Positions 24,667 through 33,787 are shown, counted from the first letter of the stretch. The stretch: DNA of 64,000 bases from Paracoccus sp. MBLB3053 (GCF_031822435.1 NZ_JAVQLW010000002.1:310001-374000); one strand, 5' to 3'. The notes: generated by a model not told the origin, from the sequence alone. Made by a program: numbers and translations.

Positions 24667-25122
24667 ATGAATGAAACCCTGACCGAATTCACGCCCTGGG
24701 CCTCTCTCGCCGGAGGTGTCTTGATCGGGCTGAGCGCTGTGATGGTGATGGCCGTGTTCGGCCGCATCGCCGGTATATCCGGGATCACGAACGGGGTCAT
24801 CGGATCGGTACTGCCGATGGGTCCGGTCCCGAAGGATCGCGACTGGCGGATCTTTTTCCTGCTTGGACTGATCGCCGCCCCGATCGTGATCCTCGTCGCC
24901 GGGGGGACGGTTTCGCAAACCGCGCCGGACAATCCGGTCCGCATGCTGCTTGCCGGTCTGCTTGTCGGCTTCGGAACCGCCATCGGCTCGGGCTGCACTT
25001 CGGGTCACGGGGTCTGCGGACTTGCAAGGCTGTCGCCGCGTTCATTGCTGGCCGTCCTGACCTTCATGGCCACGGGCTTCGCAACCGTATTCATCATGCG
25101 TCACGTTCTGGGGGTAGGCTGA
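24667..25122 (+). CDS. pmpA: YeeE/YedE-family sulfur transporter subunit PmpA
   Basis: A 151-residue inner-membrane protein with four predicted helices and the sulfur-transport motif GSGCTSGHGVCGLARLS (about 112-128), whose cysteines relay thiosulfate or sulfane sulfur in YeeE-type channels. It overlaps pmpB at base 25122. In BigR operons PmpA and PmpB together act as a split YeeE transporter, probably exporting sulfite or moving sulfur species. Confidence 0.9.
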   Translation: MNETLTEFTPWASLAGGVLIGLSAVMVMAVFGRIAGISGITNGVIGSVLPMGPVPKDRDWRIFFLLGLIAAPIVILVAGGTVSQTAPDNPVRMLLAGLLVGFGTAIGSGCTSGHGVCGLARLSPRSLLAVLTFMATGFATVFIMRHVLGVG

Positions 25123-25562
25123 TGCGTTCTTTCATGGGCTTCCTGAGCGGGTTGCTTTTTGGCCTTGGACTGGTCGTCTCTGGCATGTCCAATCCCGCAA
25201 AGGTTCTGAACTTCCTGGACCTGGCCGGTAGCTGGGACCCAAGTCTCGCCTTCGTCATGGGGGGCGCAATGGTGACGACCTTCATCGGCTATCGGCTGAG
25301 TTGGCGGCGCAGCGCCCCAGCCCTTGCGACAAGTTTCGACATTCCGAATTCGAGGCTGATCGACCGTCCACTGATTGCCGGTGCGGCATTGTTCGGCATC
25401 GGCTGGGGGATTGGCGGTTTCTGCCCTGGCCCGGCATGGACCGCGCTGCCTCTGATGGCGACCGGGACGCTCATCTTCGTTCCCGCAATGCTGATCGGCC
25501 TGTGGCTTGGTGTCCGGGCCAAGGCACAAGGCCTCTTTGCCTCGGAAGGAGCCATGCGATGA
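25122..25562 (+). CDS. pmpB: YeeE/YedE-family sulfur transporter subunit PmpB (DUF6691 type)
   Basis: A 146-residue membrane protein with helices and the half-motif GIGGFCPGPAWTALPL (about 99-114), which holds the Cys-Pro-Gly-Pro element seen in the second half of YeeE proteins. It begins on the last base of pmpA and overlaps blh by ATGA, so all three are translated together. Confidence 0.9.
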   Translation: MRSFMGFLSGLLFGLGLVVSGMSNPAKVLNFLDLAGSWDPSLAFVMGGAMVTTFIGYRLSWRRSAPALATSFDIPNSRLIDRPLIAGAALFGIGWGIGGFCPGPAWTALPLMATGTLIFVPAMLIGLWLGVRAKAQGLFASEGAMR

Positions 25563-26476
25563 CCAATTTGAAACTCGAGCAACCCGTCGTTCGTCATTCG
25601 CCCTCGACCGGAAACGGCAGCCCGGATGTCTGGGGCATTTATGAGCCGGATACCGGCTCGATCCAGTATATCTGCGCCGATCCGACCACAAAAAAGGCCG
25701 CGCTGATTGACGTCGTGTGGAATTTCGACCCCAGGAATTACCGCTTTACCACCGACAGCATGGACCAGGTGCTTGATCTGGTGAAGGCCGAGGGTTTGAC
25801 GGTCGAATGGGTGCTCGACACCCACCCTCATGCCGATCACGTCATGGCCTCGGCCAAGCTGAAAGAGCGCACGGGCGCACCCAATGCCATTGGCGAAAAG
25901 ATTGCGGAAATCTCCGGCATCTGGGCCGATATCTACAATCTGCCTGACGCCTTCGACCCCAAGCGCGATTTTGACAGGCTCTTTGCCGAAGGCGAAGTCT
26001 TTCAGCTCGGCGATCTGGACGTTCGCGTCATGCTTTCTCCCGGACATACGCTGGGTTCGGTAACCTATGTCTGCGGCGACGCGGCCTTTACGCATGACAC
26101 GTTGATGCAACCTGACGTCGGCACCTCGCGCGCCGATTTTCCGGGGGGCAATTCGGCCGAGCTTTGGCAATCGATCCAAACGATCCTGGCACTTCCCCCC
26201 AGCACCCGCCTTTTCGTCGGTCATGATTACGGAACGAAGGATCGGGATCAGCCGATGTGGGAGGCGACCGTGGCCGAACACCGGGCCAACAACCGCCATG
26301 TCAAGGACGGCACCGAGCGAGACGAATGGATCAGGATCCGAGACGAACGCGACGCCACGCTGCCTCTTCCTGACCGCATTCTGGCAGCCTTGCAGATCAA
26401 CCTGCGCGGCGGTCGTCTTCCGCAAGCCGAGGATGATGGGCATTCCTATCTGAAACTGCCCGCAAACCGGTTCTAA
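25559..26476 (+). CDS. blh: Persulfide dioxygenase-like metallo-beta-lactamase-fold hydrolase Blh
   Basis: A 305-residue metallo-beta-lactamase-fold protein of the ETHE1/Blh group, which oxidises persulfides to sulfite with a single iron. Metal motif DTHPHADHV (about 88-96) and the downstream histidines in LSPGHTLGSV and FVGHDYG are intact. ATG 25559 overlaps pmpB by ATGA; the longer frame from 25301 would overlap pmpB widely. With bigR and pmpAB this is a hydrogen sulfide/persulfide detoxification operon. Confidence 0.92.
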   Translation: MTNLKLEQPVVRHSPSTGNGSPDVWGIYEPDTGSIQYICADPTTKKAALIDVVWNFDPRNYRFTTDSMDQVLDLVKAEGLTVEWVLDTHPHADHVMASAKLKERTGAPNAIGEKIAEISGIWADIYNLPDAFDPKRDFDRLFAEGEVFQLGDLDVRVMLSPGHTLGSVTYVCGDAAFTHDTLMQPDVGTSRADFPGGNSAELWQSIQTILALPPSTRLFVGHDYGTKDRDQPMWEATVAEHRANNRHVKDGTERDEWIRIRDERDATLPLPDRILAALQINLRGGRLPQAEDDGHSYLKLPANRF

Positions 26477-26578
26477 GCCAGCCGGGCATTCTCGTGCAGC
26501 AGGTGCCTAGCCCGGAATTGAGCGATGGAACCGTCTGCTGATCCGGGAATGAGGCGGCGCTATGACCTTAAGACGCCG

Positions 26579-26655
26579 CTGGTCGCGTCCACAAGAGACG
26601 CGACCAGTTTACGCAATGCAGCCTCACCGTGCTGGTGGCGCATCAAATGCGCCAC
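26579..26655. terminator. Tandem hairpins between convergent blh and MFS genes
   Basis: First hairpin: perfect 11-bp stem CTGGTCGCGTC (26579-26589) with GACGCGACCAG (26597-26607), followed by TTT. Second: 8-bp stem GTGGCGCA (26635-26642) with TGCGCCAC (26648-26655), loop TCAAA. Both lie in the 218-base convergent gap, so one may serve each direction. Nothing else is seen in the gap. Confidence 0.65.
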
Positions 26656-26694
26656 GAGGCAGGCGAAAACATGCGATGGATCACGCGCTGGCAT

Positions 26695-27945
26695 TCAACT
26701 CGCGACAGCTGCACGCCGATTGATCAGGGGAATCATGATCATTGGCGCCAGGGCCAGCACGGTCATGACTGCCGAAATCCAGATTGCTCCGGTGAAGTCT
26801 CCGTGGCTGCCGACATAAGCTGCGGCAAGGGCAGGACCGGCAGCCGTGCCAATCAGGTTGGTGAACTGTCCAAAGGCAACCACGGTGCCGGAATGGTCAA
26901 GCTCCGACTGGATGGTCAGGAAATAGGGGAAGACGATCGCCCATGCGACCGTGAAGATCAGCGTACCGACGATGTAGCCGACCTCACTCGGGAAGGCCAT
27001 GAAGATGTACATGGACAAGAGCTGGCCCAGAATGCCGCCGATCAGCGGGACAAAATGGCCCAGGCGGTTGCCAAGCCAGATCACACCCAATGCGGCGATA
27101 CCCGCGATGATATTGGCATAGGCGATGATGTCCCCGATCGCCAGCACGTCCAGACCTGCCAGATGGCCGATGCCTTCCGAATAGGCCCAGACCGCACCGT
27201 TCGAAGCGCCATAGATCATCATGCCGATGATCGACAGGGCGGCGGGACCACGCAGAAGAAGCATCCATTCGGTCTGCTCGGGCTTCGTGCCATCCGCCTT
27301 GCAAAGATCGTCCTGCAAGCGGAATGCACCCACGGCCGGCGCAAGGATCAGCGCCAGCGCGATCAGGGCTACCTGGCCGATCTGCATGGCGTTGAAGCCC
27401 AGCGGCGAGGCATCGAGAATGCGTGGAAAGAAATAGGCCCCAAGGCCCGGGTAGATGAACTGGAAGCAGGTGAAGATCGCAAAGGCGCGCTCGGAATGGT
27501 GGGTCCGGGCCAGCGCGGCAGCAACGGCCGCCTGGGTCAACCCGCCGCCGAAGCCTGCGATCAGCGTGAGCGCGAAGAAGGTTGTCGAATCGTGGAAAAA
27601 CATCGTCAGCGCGGTAAAGATCAGCATGATCGCCATGCCGAAAACCGAAACTCGGGCCATCGACCAGTGCTTCGTACGAAGCGAAACCAAGATCGTCGCC
27701 ATCGCGAGCCCCATGAGGGCAGCTGATGAGATGCGCCCCGCAGTGTCGGGGCCAAAGCCCAGATGTGCGTCATAGGCGTAGACAAGGACCGGAAGCAGCA
27801 TTAGCGGCGAAAGTGCGATCGAACCCACGAAGCCGGTCAGGATCTGGGACGCCCAGCCATCGGGATTCAGGCCTGACAGTCCGCGTTGCGTCTGGGCGCC
27901 AGCGCCTGCACCGTGGGAAAGAATCTTGTCGAGGCGCCCGATCAT
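26695..27945 (-). CDS. MFS transporter
   Basis: A 416-residue major facilitator with about 12 helices. Start chosen at ATG 27945, after AGGGG; the frame extends upstream to 28008 without family content. It adjoins a LysR gene in the same orientation and the amine catabolic genes, and shares a 16-base upstream element with the agmatinase/aldehyde dehydrogenase promoter. It may carry an amine, amino acid or guanidino compound; no specificity motif is recognised. Confidence 0.88.
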   Translation of the reverse strand: MIGRLDKILSHGAGAGAQTQRGLSGLNPDGWASQILTGFVGSIALSPLMLLPVLVYAYDAHLGFGPDTAGRISSAALMGLAMATILVSLRTKHWSMARVSVFGMAIMLIFTALTMFFHDSTTFFALTLIAGFGGGLTQAAVAAALARTHHSERAFAIFTCFQFIYPGLGAYFFPRILDASPLGFNAMQIGQVALIALALILAPAVGAFRLQDDLCKADGTKPEQTEWMLLLRGPAALSIIGMMIYGASNGAVWAYSEGIGHLAGLDVLAIGDIIAYANIIAGIAALGVIWLGNRLGHFVPLIGGILGQLLSMYIFMAFPSEVGYIVGTLIFTVAWAIVFPYFLTIQSELDHSGTVVAFGQFTNLIGTAAGPALAAAYVGSHGDFTGAIWISAVMTVLALAPMIMIPLINRRAAVAS

Positions 27946-28128
27946 CGTTGCCCCTGTCGCGAAACAGGTTGCGTCCGGTCTGCGTGCAATCTCAGCGCGC
28001 GGCGACATGCGACTTTCGATCCAAGCTCATTGCGAGCGTTTGTCATTGTTTCCCCCTTGTTCTCTGTTGGTCGGGGAAAACTATCTTGCGACATAACGCC
28101 GTCATATAAGGCGGCAGGAACGCAAAGA

Positions 28129-28144
28129 TTGATTGGTTCAAATG
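28129..28144. promoter_or_regulatory. Shared element TTGATTGGTTCAAATG
   Basis: This 16-base sequence recurs at 32161-32176 with two differences. It contains the dyad TTGA-TTGGT-TCAA. It sits about 185-200 bases upstream of the MFS start, just after the LysR gene. Candidate binding site of the amine-region LysR. Confidence 0.4.
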
Positions 28145-29035
28145 TTAAAGATGGGCTTCCGCCAGCACGTCGCGGACATAGGCAATGCTCTTGGAAAGCT
28201 TGCCTCCCCGGTTCGCCATCTCGATCCGCGCAACGAAATCGTCATCGGTGATCGGCAAATGGCGCAGCCGCCCCTCTGTCACAAGACGTTCCGCCAGATG
28301 CGCCGGCAGCAGGCCCAGATAGGCCCCCGAAAGGATCATGAGCAATTGCGCCTCGATGTCGAAAACGATCCGGTCCGACTCGACGCGCTGAAAGCTCAGC
28401 TGCCTTCTGCCGCTCCAGTATCCGCGATGCACCCAGGCCTGAGCGTAGCAAAGATCGCGGTCGATCTGATCGGCCGGCAGGTCGAAAAGGGGGCTTCCCA
28501 CGCCGCAATAGAGCTGGTTGGGCTCGCGGTAGAGATCGGCATAATCGAGGATCCCAAGACGTGAGTCGAACCCACCAATTCCTATATCCAGCGTATTTCT
28601 GGATAGCGCCGCGGTCATGTCGCCCGGCCTCATGATGCCCAGTTCTATCTCAACCATGGGGGCTTCGCGGGCGACGCGGGCCAGAACCTGGGGTAGGCGG
28701 CAAGTGGGATCGGTTGCGACACAATCGACGATCCCGATCCTGACCGTGCCGCTGAGTGCGCCGCGCAACTGGCTAAGCCGCCGCGATTGGGCTTCGAGCC
28801 CGCCCAGCACTTCAAGCCCTATTTCATGGACGATGCGCCCCTTTTCCGTCAGGGCAAATCCACGCCTGCCGCGTTCGCAAAGCTTGACGCCAAGCCGCTG
28901 CTCAAGCGCGGTCAGGTGATTTGAAATCGTTGGCTGGCTCAAGGACAATTCGACCTGAGCAGCGGACAGCCCATTATTACGGACGACGCTATCGAAAACG
29001 CGGAAAAGGTGCAGGTCTGAACCAGAAATCTTCAT
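28145..29035 (-). CDS. LysR-type transcriptional regulator of the amine region
   Basis: A 296-residue LysR protein: N-terminal winged helix (SQPTISNHLTALEQRLG, then LCERGRRGFALTEKG) and an effector domain. It is divergent from the cupin/flavoprotein operon over 103 bases and lies upstream of the MFS gene. Its DNA-binding region closely resembles the LysR at 33788 (LCKRGRSGFSLTPAG), so the two look like paralogues flanking one catabolic cluster. Confidence 0.93.
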   Translation of the reverse strand: MKISGSDLHLFRVFDSVVRNNGLSAAQVELSLSQPTISNHLTALEQRLGVKLCERGRRGFALTEKGRIVHEIGLEVLGGLEAQSRRLSQLRGALSGTVRIGIVDCVATDPTCRLPQVLARVAREAPMVEIELGIMRPGDMTAALSRNTLDIGIGGFDSRLGILDYADLYREPNQLYCGVGSPLFDLPADQIDRDLCYAQAWVHRGYWSGRRQLSFQRVESDRIVFDIEAQLLMILSGAYLGLLPAHLAERLVTEGRLRHLPITDDDFVARIEMANRGGKLSKSIAYVRDVLAEAHL

Positions 29036-29138
29036 CCCGCATTCATTTCACCAAATCTATCGATTGGCAATTGCGCATTTACCCTTGCAGCCCCCATTTC
29101 CTAACTGCGGGCAAGGTTTAAGACGAACAGAGGTCATC

Positions 29139-29498
29139 ATGTCGAACATCATCCGCATCACCGCTCAGGGTATCTCGACCGAAGAGCTGAGCCACTGCGC
29201 AGCAGTTCCGCCCGAGGCCGTCATCCTGGGCGAGGCGCGTGAGACGGGCGCCGTCCATTTCGGCTCGGACAAAGTGACGATCGGCACCTGGGAATGCACG
29301 CCCTATGCCGAAATCCTCGCCTATCCAAACGCGACCGAATACACGACCGTGCTGTCGGGTCGCGTCGCGATCACAGATGCGGACGGCTCGGTTCAGGAAT
29401 TCGGCCCCGGCGAAAGCTATGTGCTGAAAAGCGGTTTCGAGGGGCGGTTCGAGGTTCTGGAAACCCTTCGCAAGATCTATGTCCTGATCGAGGACTGA
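29139..29498 (+). CDS. Cupin_3 (DUF861) domain protein
   Basis: A 119-residue cupin with the DUF861 pattern GTWECTPYAEILAYPNATEY and PGESYVLKSGFEGRFEVL. Start ATG 29139 follows AGAGG. It lies 30 bases before the flavoprotein gene and is probably cotranscribed with it. Members of this group accompany amine oxidases and often act as auxiliary binding or enamine-handling proteins; the exact role is not established. Confidence 0.85.
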   Translation: MSNIIRITAQGISTEELSHCAAVPPEAVILGEARETGAVHFGSDKVTIGTWECTPYAEILAYPNATEYTTVLSGRVAITDADGSVQEFGPGESYVLKSGFEGRFEVLETLRKIYVLIED

Positions 29499-29528
29499 TC
29501 GCGACGAGACCGAAGAGACGAGGCCAAG

Positions 29529-30923
29529 ATGCAGACCCGCTCAGACAAGGCGCTTGCCGACACGACCTTTTTTCCGTTCTGGCTGGATCGTCCCGACGCC
29601 CCGGCGGCCAGCGCTCCTCTGGTCGGCGCCACCACGGCCGATCTGGTTGTCGTGGGCGGCGGTTTTACCGGGCTTTGGGCCGCCATCCAAGCCAAGGAGG
29701 CCGATCCTTCGCGCGATGTCGTTCTGATCGAAGCGGACCGCATCGCGCATGGCGCCTCGGGGCGGCCGGGCGGCATTGTCTCGACCTCGGTCATGCACGG
29801 GCTGGGGAATGCGCAACGCATTTTCCCCAAAGATCTGAACGCACTCGAGGCACTTGGCCATGACAACATGGCCGGGTTCCAGGACACGATCGAGCGGCAC
29901 GCAATTGATGCCGATCTCGAATGGACCGGCGAGATGACGGTTGCCGTGTCAAAGGATGCACTCCCTGCCGTGCGCGAGGAATATGACCTGCATCGCGAAC
30001 ATGGCCATGACGTCGAAATGCTGGACGCGGCTCAAACCCGCGAACAGTTGAACTCACCCCTTTTCGAAGGGGCGTTGTGGTCACGCAAGGCCAGCGGGAT
30101 TGTCCACCCCGCGCGCCTTGCCTGGGGCCTCCGCCGGGCGGCGATCGCCCTTGGAGTGCGAGTCCACGAACTGACCCCGATGAGCAGCATCGACGATCAG
30201 GGCATGACCTTGCTGATCAGGACCGGGAATGGTGAAATACGTGCGCCGCGCGTGATGCTGTGCACCAACGCCTTCGCCGCTGGGCATCGGCGCATCCGCA
30301 CGCGCGTCGCGATGGTCCGCGACCGGATCCTGACGACCGAACCCCTGAACGCCGAGCAGAAGGCAGCAATCGGCTGGGCGAACCGCCAGGGCGTCTATGA
30401 CACGCGCACCCAGTTGAACTACATGCGCCTGACGCCAGATGATCGTATCCTTTTCGGAGGGCGCCTGGGTTATTTCGCACATAGCCCCCGCGACCCCGCC
30501 GAGGATCTTACGCCCGCGCCCTATGGTCGCTTGGCCGAAGCCTTTTTCCAGACCTTCCCACAGCTTGAGGGGATCGGCTTTTCGCATGCCTGGAGCGGCC
30601 CGATCGCGCTGACAACGCGCATGGCCGTGCATTTCCAGACCTATTATGGCGGAAAGGCGGTCTATGCTGGCGGCTATTCGGGCTTTGGCGTCTCGGCCAG
30701 CCGCTTTGGCGCACGCGTGGGATTGGCCAAGCTGATGGGACAGGACCTGCCGGAAACGCGGATGGAATTCGCCGCGACCGAACCCAACTGGATCCCGCCC
30801 GAGCCGTTCCGCGCCATCGGCGCAAAGATCACCATGGCGGCGCTTGATGGCGCCGATGCCAAGGGTGGCTGGCGACGGCCCTGGCTTTCGATGGTGGGCA
30901 AGCTGGGCTTCCCGCTGTCCTGA
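29529..30923 (+). CDS. FAD-dependent amine oxidase (PuuB/DAO family)
   Basis: A 464-residue D-amino-acid-oxidase-fold flavoprotein. FAD motif VVGGGFTGLWAAIQAKEA at about 39-56; DRIAHGASGRPGG follows, as in gamma-glutamylputrescine oxidases; C-terminal GYSGFGVSASRFGA closes the FAD site. It would oxidise a primary or secondary amine to an aldehyde with peroxide release. No glutamyl-putrescine synthetase gene is nearby, so a free amine or guanidino-amine is as likely as the glutamylated substrate. The aldehyde could pass to the dehydrogenase at 32278. Confidence 0.88.
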   Translation: MQTRSDKALADTTFFPFWLDRPDAPAASAPLVGATTADLVVVGGGFTGLWAAIQAKEADPSRDVVLIEADRIAHGASGRPGGIVSTSVMHGLGNAQRIFPKDLNALEALGHDNMAGFQDTIERHAIDADLEWTGEMTVAVSKDALPAVREEYDLHREHGHDVEMLDAAQTREQLNSPLFEGALWSRKASGIVHPARLAWGLRRAAIALGVRVHELTPMSSIDDQGMTLLIRTGNGEIRAPRVMLCTNAFAAGHRRIRTRVAMVRDRILTTEPLNAEQKAAIGWANRQGVYDTRTQLNYMRLTPDDRILFGGRLGYFAHSPRDPAEDLTPAPYGRLAEAFFQTFPQLEGIGFSHAWSGPIALTTRMAVHFQTYYGGKAVYAGGYSGFGVSASRFGARVGLAKLMGQDLPETRMEFAATEPNWIPPEPFRAIGAKITMAALDGADAKGGWRRPWLSMVGKLGFPLS

Positions 30924-31009
30924 TCGGTCAGATTGGCAGTTCCGTGAGGCCAGCCCAGCCAATGCCGACGGGACTGGCCTTTCCTTTGTTTCGACAGAGA
31001 CAAAACGAA

Positions 31010-31031
31010 AGGCGCGGCCGAAGCCGCGCCT
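31010..31031 (-). terminator. Intrinsic terminator of the ureohydrolase gene
   Basis: Perfect 9-bp stem AGGCGCGGC/GCCGCGCCT with loop CGAA. Read on the minus strand it follows the agmatinase-family stop and is succeeded by TTCGTTTTG. It may also end the convergent flavoprotein transcript. Confidence 0.7.
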
Positions 31032-31062
31032 CATCGTTGAACCTAGGCCTATGGCTGCCCGG

Positions 31063-32013
31063 TCAACGGCGCTTCACCCCCGGAAGGGCGCAAAGCATTT
31101 CGTAAAGGAAGTTTGCGGCGATCACGGCGGTGTTCCCGGCCGGGTCATAGGGCGGCGAGACCTCGACCAGATCGCAGCCGACAAGGTTCAGCCCGGCGCA
31201 GCCACGGATGATCTCAAGCCCCTGTATCGTCGTCAGACCGCCGACCTCGACAGTTCCCGTGCCCGGCGCGAAGGCCGGATCAAGGCTGTCGATGTCATAG
31301 GTGAGATAGACCGGCGCGTCACCGATTTCCTCGCGAATCTTTGCCATCAGGGGTGCGAGGCTCTTGTGCCAGCATTCCTCGGCGGGAATGACGGTCCAGC
31401 CCTTGTCACTGCCCCATTCAAAATCTTCGGGCGAATAGCCCGACCCGCGCAGGCCGATCTGGTAGACCTTGTCGTTGATCAGGCAACCGTCCTCCCAAGC
31501 GCGGCGGAAGGGGCAGCCATGCGCTTCGCGTTCGCCGAACATGTGCTCGTTGGTGTCGGAATGCGCGTCGACATGGATCAGCGCGACCGGGCCGTACTTT
31601 TCGCGGATGGCCCGCAGGATCGGCCAGGTCAGAGTGTGGTCACCGCCCAGCGTCAGCGGGATGACATCATGGCTCAGCACTTCGCGGTAATGCTCGGTGA
31701 TGATGTCGACCGACTTCTTCAGATCGAAGGTGTTGATCGGAACGTCGCCGATATCGGCGACCTGCAGGCTATCGAAGGGCGCGGCCCCCGTGGCCATGTT
31801 ATAGGGCCGGATCATCCGGCTTTCGTCGCGGATCTGACGTGGCCCGAGGCGGGTGCCGGGACGGTTCGAGGCGCCGATATCCATCGGAATGCCGATGAAA
31901 GCCGCGTCGAGCCCCGCCGCCGTCTCTTGCGAAGGCAGGCGCATCATCGTTGCTGGGCCGCCGAAACGGGGCATGGTATTCCCGCCAAGAGGTTGATTCA
32001 GATTGTCTTTCAT
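31063..32013 (-). CDS. speB: Agmatinase-family ureohydrolase
   Basis: Mn-dependent ureohydrolase of 316 residues that releases urea from agmatine, or from 4-guanidinobutyrate in relatives such as GbuA. Metal motifs are complete: GGDHTLTWP, HVDAHSDT and YDIDSLDPAFAPGTGT. Start ATG 32013 has GCAGGAG upstream; the frame extends to 32256 through the divergent promoter and was trimmed. It is divergent from the aldehyde dehydrogenase gene and convergent with the flavoprotein gene. Products (putrescine or GABA) feed the GabT/GabD genes nearby. Agmatine versus guanidinobutyrate cannot be told apart here. Confidence 0.9.
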   Translation of the reverse strand: MKDNLNQPLGGNTMPRFGGPATMMRLPSQETAAGLDAAFIGIPMDIGASNRPGTRLGPRQIRDESRMIRPYNMATGAAPFDSLQVADIGDVPINTFDLKKSVDIITEHYREVLSHDVIPLTLGGDHTLTWPILRAIREKYGPVALIHVDAHSDTNEHMFGEREAHGCPFRRAWEDGCLINDKVYQIGLRGSGYSPEDFEWGSDKGWTVIPAEECWHKSLAPLMAKIREEIGDAPVYLTYDIDSLDPAFAPGTGTVEVGGLTTIQGLEIIRGCAGLNLVGCDLVEVSPPYDPAGNTAVIAANFLYEMLCALPGVKRR

Positions 32014-32152
32014 GGGCGACGTACTCCTGCCTGCCTGATCGTTTCCGGTCAGAATAGGCCAGATTTTCACTTCGATAAAATCATTGCTGATCGAACCTTG
32101 CTTCGGGAAATTATGGAGTAACCCGGAGTGTGTTACCGGGCTCATCGTCCGA

Positions 32153-32178
32153 TTCACTTCTTGATTGGTCGAAATGAA
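32153..32178. promoter_or_regulatory. Candidate operator between ureohydrolase and aldehyde dehydrogenase genes
   Basis: TTCACTTC (32153-32160) and GAAATGAA (32171-32178) form an inverted repeat with one mismatch and a 10-base spacer. The spacer and right arm contain TTGATTGGTCGAAATG, 14 of 16 bases shared with 28129-28144. Another TTCACTTC lies at 32066-32073. This is the 264-base divergent promoter region; likely regulators are the flanking LysR proteins. Confidence 0.5.
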
Positions 32179-32277
32179 GATGGATAGATCATGATGTTTT
32201 CCAAACAACCGCCAAGGCATTGAATGAACTAGCCACGGGCGGCGACCGCCCGGCACGAAACGGAAAATACGAGATTT

Positions 32278-33732
32278 ATGTTGGACAACGCCCTGCTTTC
32301 CCGCGACCGAACGGTTTTCCTCGATGGCGAATGGGTCAATGGCCGTGGCAAGCCGATCCGTTCGGTTGATCCCTCGACGGGCTCCGCGCTAACAGAGCTG
32401 AACGGCGCGCGCGCGGAAGACGTCTCGCTTGCAGCTGCGGCCGCGAGCCGTGCCTTCGGGTCGTGGCGCAGGCTTCCCGCAGCCAAGCGCGCCACCTATC
32501 TGCGCGGGTTCGCGGCAGGGCTGCTCGCGCGGAAGGAGACGCTTGTTGCGCTTCAGATGCTCAACAACGGCAAGCCGCGCATCGAGGCCGAGATCGATAT
32601 CGATGACGCCGTTGCGACATTCGAATACTATGCCGGGCTCGCCGAGACGCTCGACGCGCGTCAGGATGGCATCATCGAATTGGCTGACCCGACCCTGAGT
32701 GGACGGACCAGGTTCGAACCTGTCGGCCCGGTTGCGCTGATCGTTCCCTGGAACTTTCCACTGGTCACAACCGCATGGAAGCTTGCTCCGGCGCTGGCAG
32801 CGGGTTGCACGGCGGTGCTGAAGCCGTCCGAGTTCACCACCCCGGCCGAGCTTGTCTATGGCGATATCGCGCTGGAGATCGGCCTGCCCGCAGGTGTGCT
32901 GAGCATTCTGCCCGGGGCCGGAGATGTCGGGGCCGCGATGACGACCGAGGCGCGCTTCCGCAAGATCAGCTTCACCGGATCGAATGCCACGGGCCGACGG
33001 GTCATGGCTGCCGCCGCAGAACGTTCGCTGCCGGTATCCCTTGAACTGGGGGGCAAGTCTCCGATCGTCATCATGGAAGATGCCGATGTCGCGCAGGCAA
33101 TCGAAATCGCCGCGCTGGGGATCTTCTTCAATGCCGGGCAAATGTGTTCGGCGACCTCGCGGCTGATCGTCGCGGACAAGATCGCCGATGACGTGATCGC
33201 AGGCCTGCGCCGCCATGTCGCGGGCATGGTTGTCGCCGGTCACGAGGATTCCGCCGCCGAAATGGGGCCGCTGACCACGGCGGCACAACGTGACAAGGTG
33301 CTCGAGTACCTGCTGCGAGCCCGGCATGACGGGCTCGATTGCCTGGCGGGCGGGGCTTCGACGGGACGCGAAGGAGGCTTCTTCGTCGAACCGAGCATTT
33401 ACACCGATGTTCCGACCGACCATCCGATCTGGCGCGAAGAGATCTTTGGCCCGGTACTGGCCATTCGCCGCGCCGCCTCGGAAGACGAGGCGCTGACCCT
33501 CGCCAATGACAGCGATTTCGGCCTGGCCGCGACCGTTGTCGGCGGCGAACGCGCCGATGATCTGGCCAATCGGATCGACGCGGGCCATGTCTGGGTGAAC
33601 TCTCCCCAGATCATCTTTCCAAACACCGCCTGGGGAGGTTTCAAGGCCAGCGGCATCGGGCGCGAGCTCGGGCCCTGGGGTCTGGCCGCATATTCCGGCG
33701 TCAAGCACGTCACCTCTCGGGTTGGGGCCTGA
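32278..33732 (+). CDS. NAD(P)-dependent aldehyde dehydrogenase
   Basis: A 484-residue ALDH-superfamily enzyme. Active-site Glu lies in LELGGKSP (about 260) and catalytic Cys in NAGQMCSATSR (about 290); PWNFPLVTTAWKLAPAL is the cofactor-region motif. It resembles betaine/aminobutyraldehyde and 4-guanidinobutyraldehyde dehydrogenases (KauB type). Start codon is ATG 32278; the upstream ribosome-binding site is weak. It likely oxidises the aldehyde made by the flavoprotein encoded at 29529. Confidence 0.9.
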   Translation: MLDNALLSRDRTVFLDGEWVNGRGKPIRSVDPSTGSALTELNGARAEDVSLAAAAASRAFGSWRRLPAAKRATYLRGFAAGLLARKETLVALQMLNNGKPRIEAEIDIDDAVATFEYYAGLAETLDARQDGIIELADPTLSGRTRFEPVGPVALIVPWNFPLVTTAWKLAPALAAGCTAVLKPSEFTTPAELVYGDIALEIGLPAGVLSILPGAGDVGAAMTTEARFRKISFTGSNATGRRVMAAAAERSLPVSLELGGKSPIVIMEDADVAQAIEIAALGIFFNAGQMCSATSRLIVADKIADDVIAGLRRHVAGMVVAGHEDSAAEMGPLTTAAQRDKVLEYLLRARHDGLDCLAGGASTGREGGFFVEPSIYTDVPTDHPIWREEIFGPVLAIRRAASEDEALTLANDSDFGLAATVVGGERADDLANRIDAGHVWVNSPQIIFPNTAWGGFKASGIGRELGPWGLAAYSGVKHVTSRVGA

Positions 33733-33746
33733 CTCGTTCGGCAAAA

Positions 33747-33780
33747 CACCGCCGCACGGTCTTTGCGTCGCGCGGCGGTG
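33747..33780. terminator. Hairpin after aldehyde dehydrogenase gene
   Basis: CACCGCCGC (33747-33755) pairs perfectly with GCGGCGGTG (33772-33780). Only GGTTT follows. It lies 7 bases before the LysR start, so some readthrough is likely. Confidence 0.5.
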
Positions 33781-33787
33781 GGTTTAG

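Noticed and set aside
24580..25008. N-terminal extension of the BigR frame
   Set aside because: Antisense to pmpA, low-complexity and charged; it would cover the divergent promoter.
29529..30923. Definite gamma-glutamylputrescine oxidase (PuuB)
   Set aside because: The fold and motifs agree, but there is no glutamyl-putrescine synthetase or gamma-glutamyl-GABA hydrolase gene nearby, so only the broader amine oxidase call is made.
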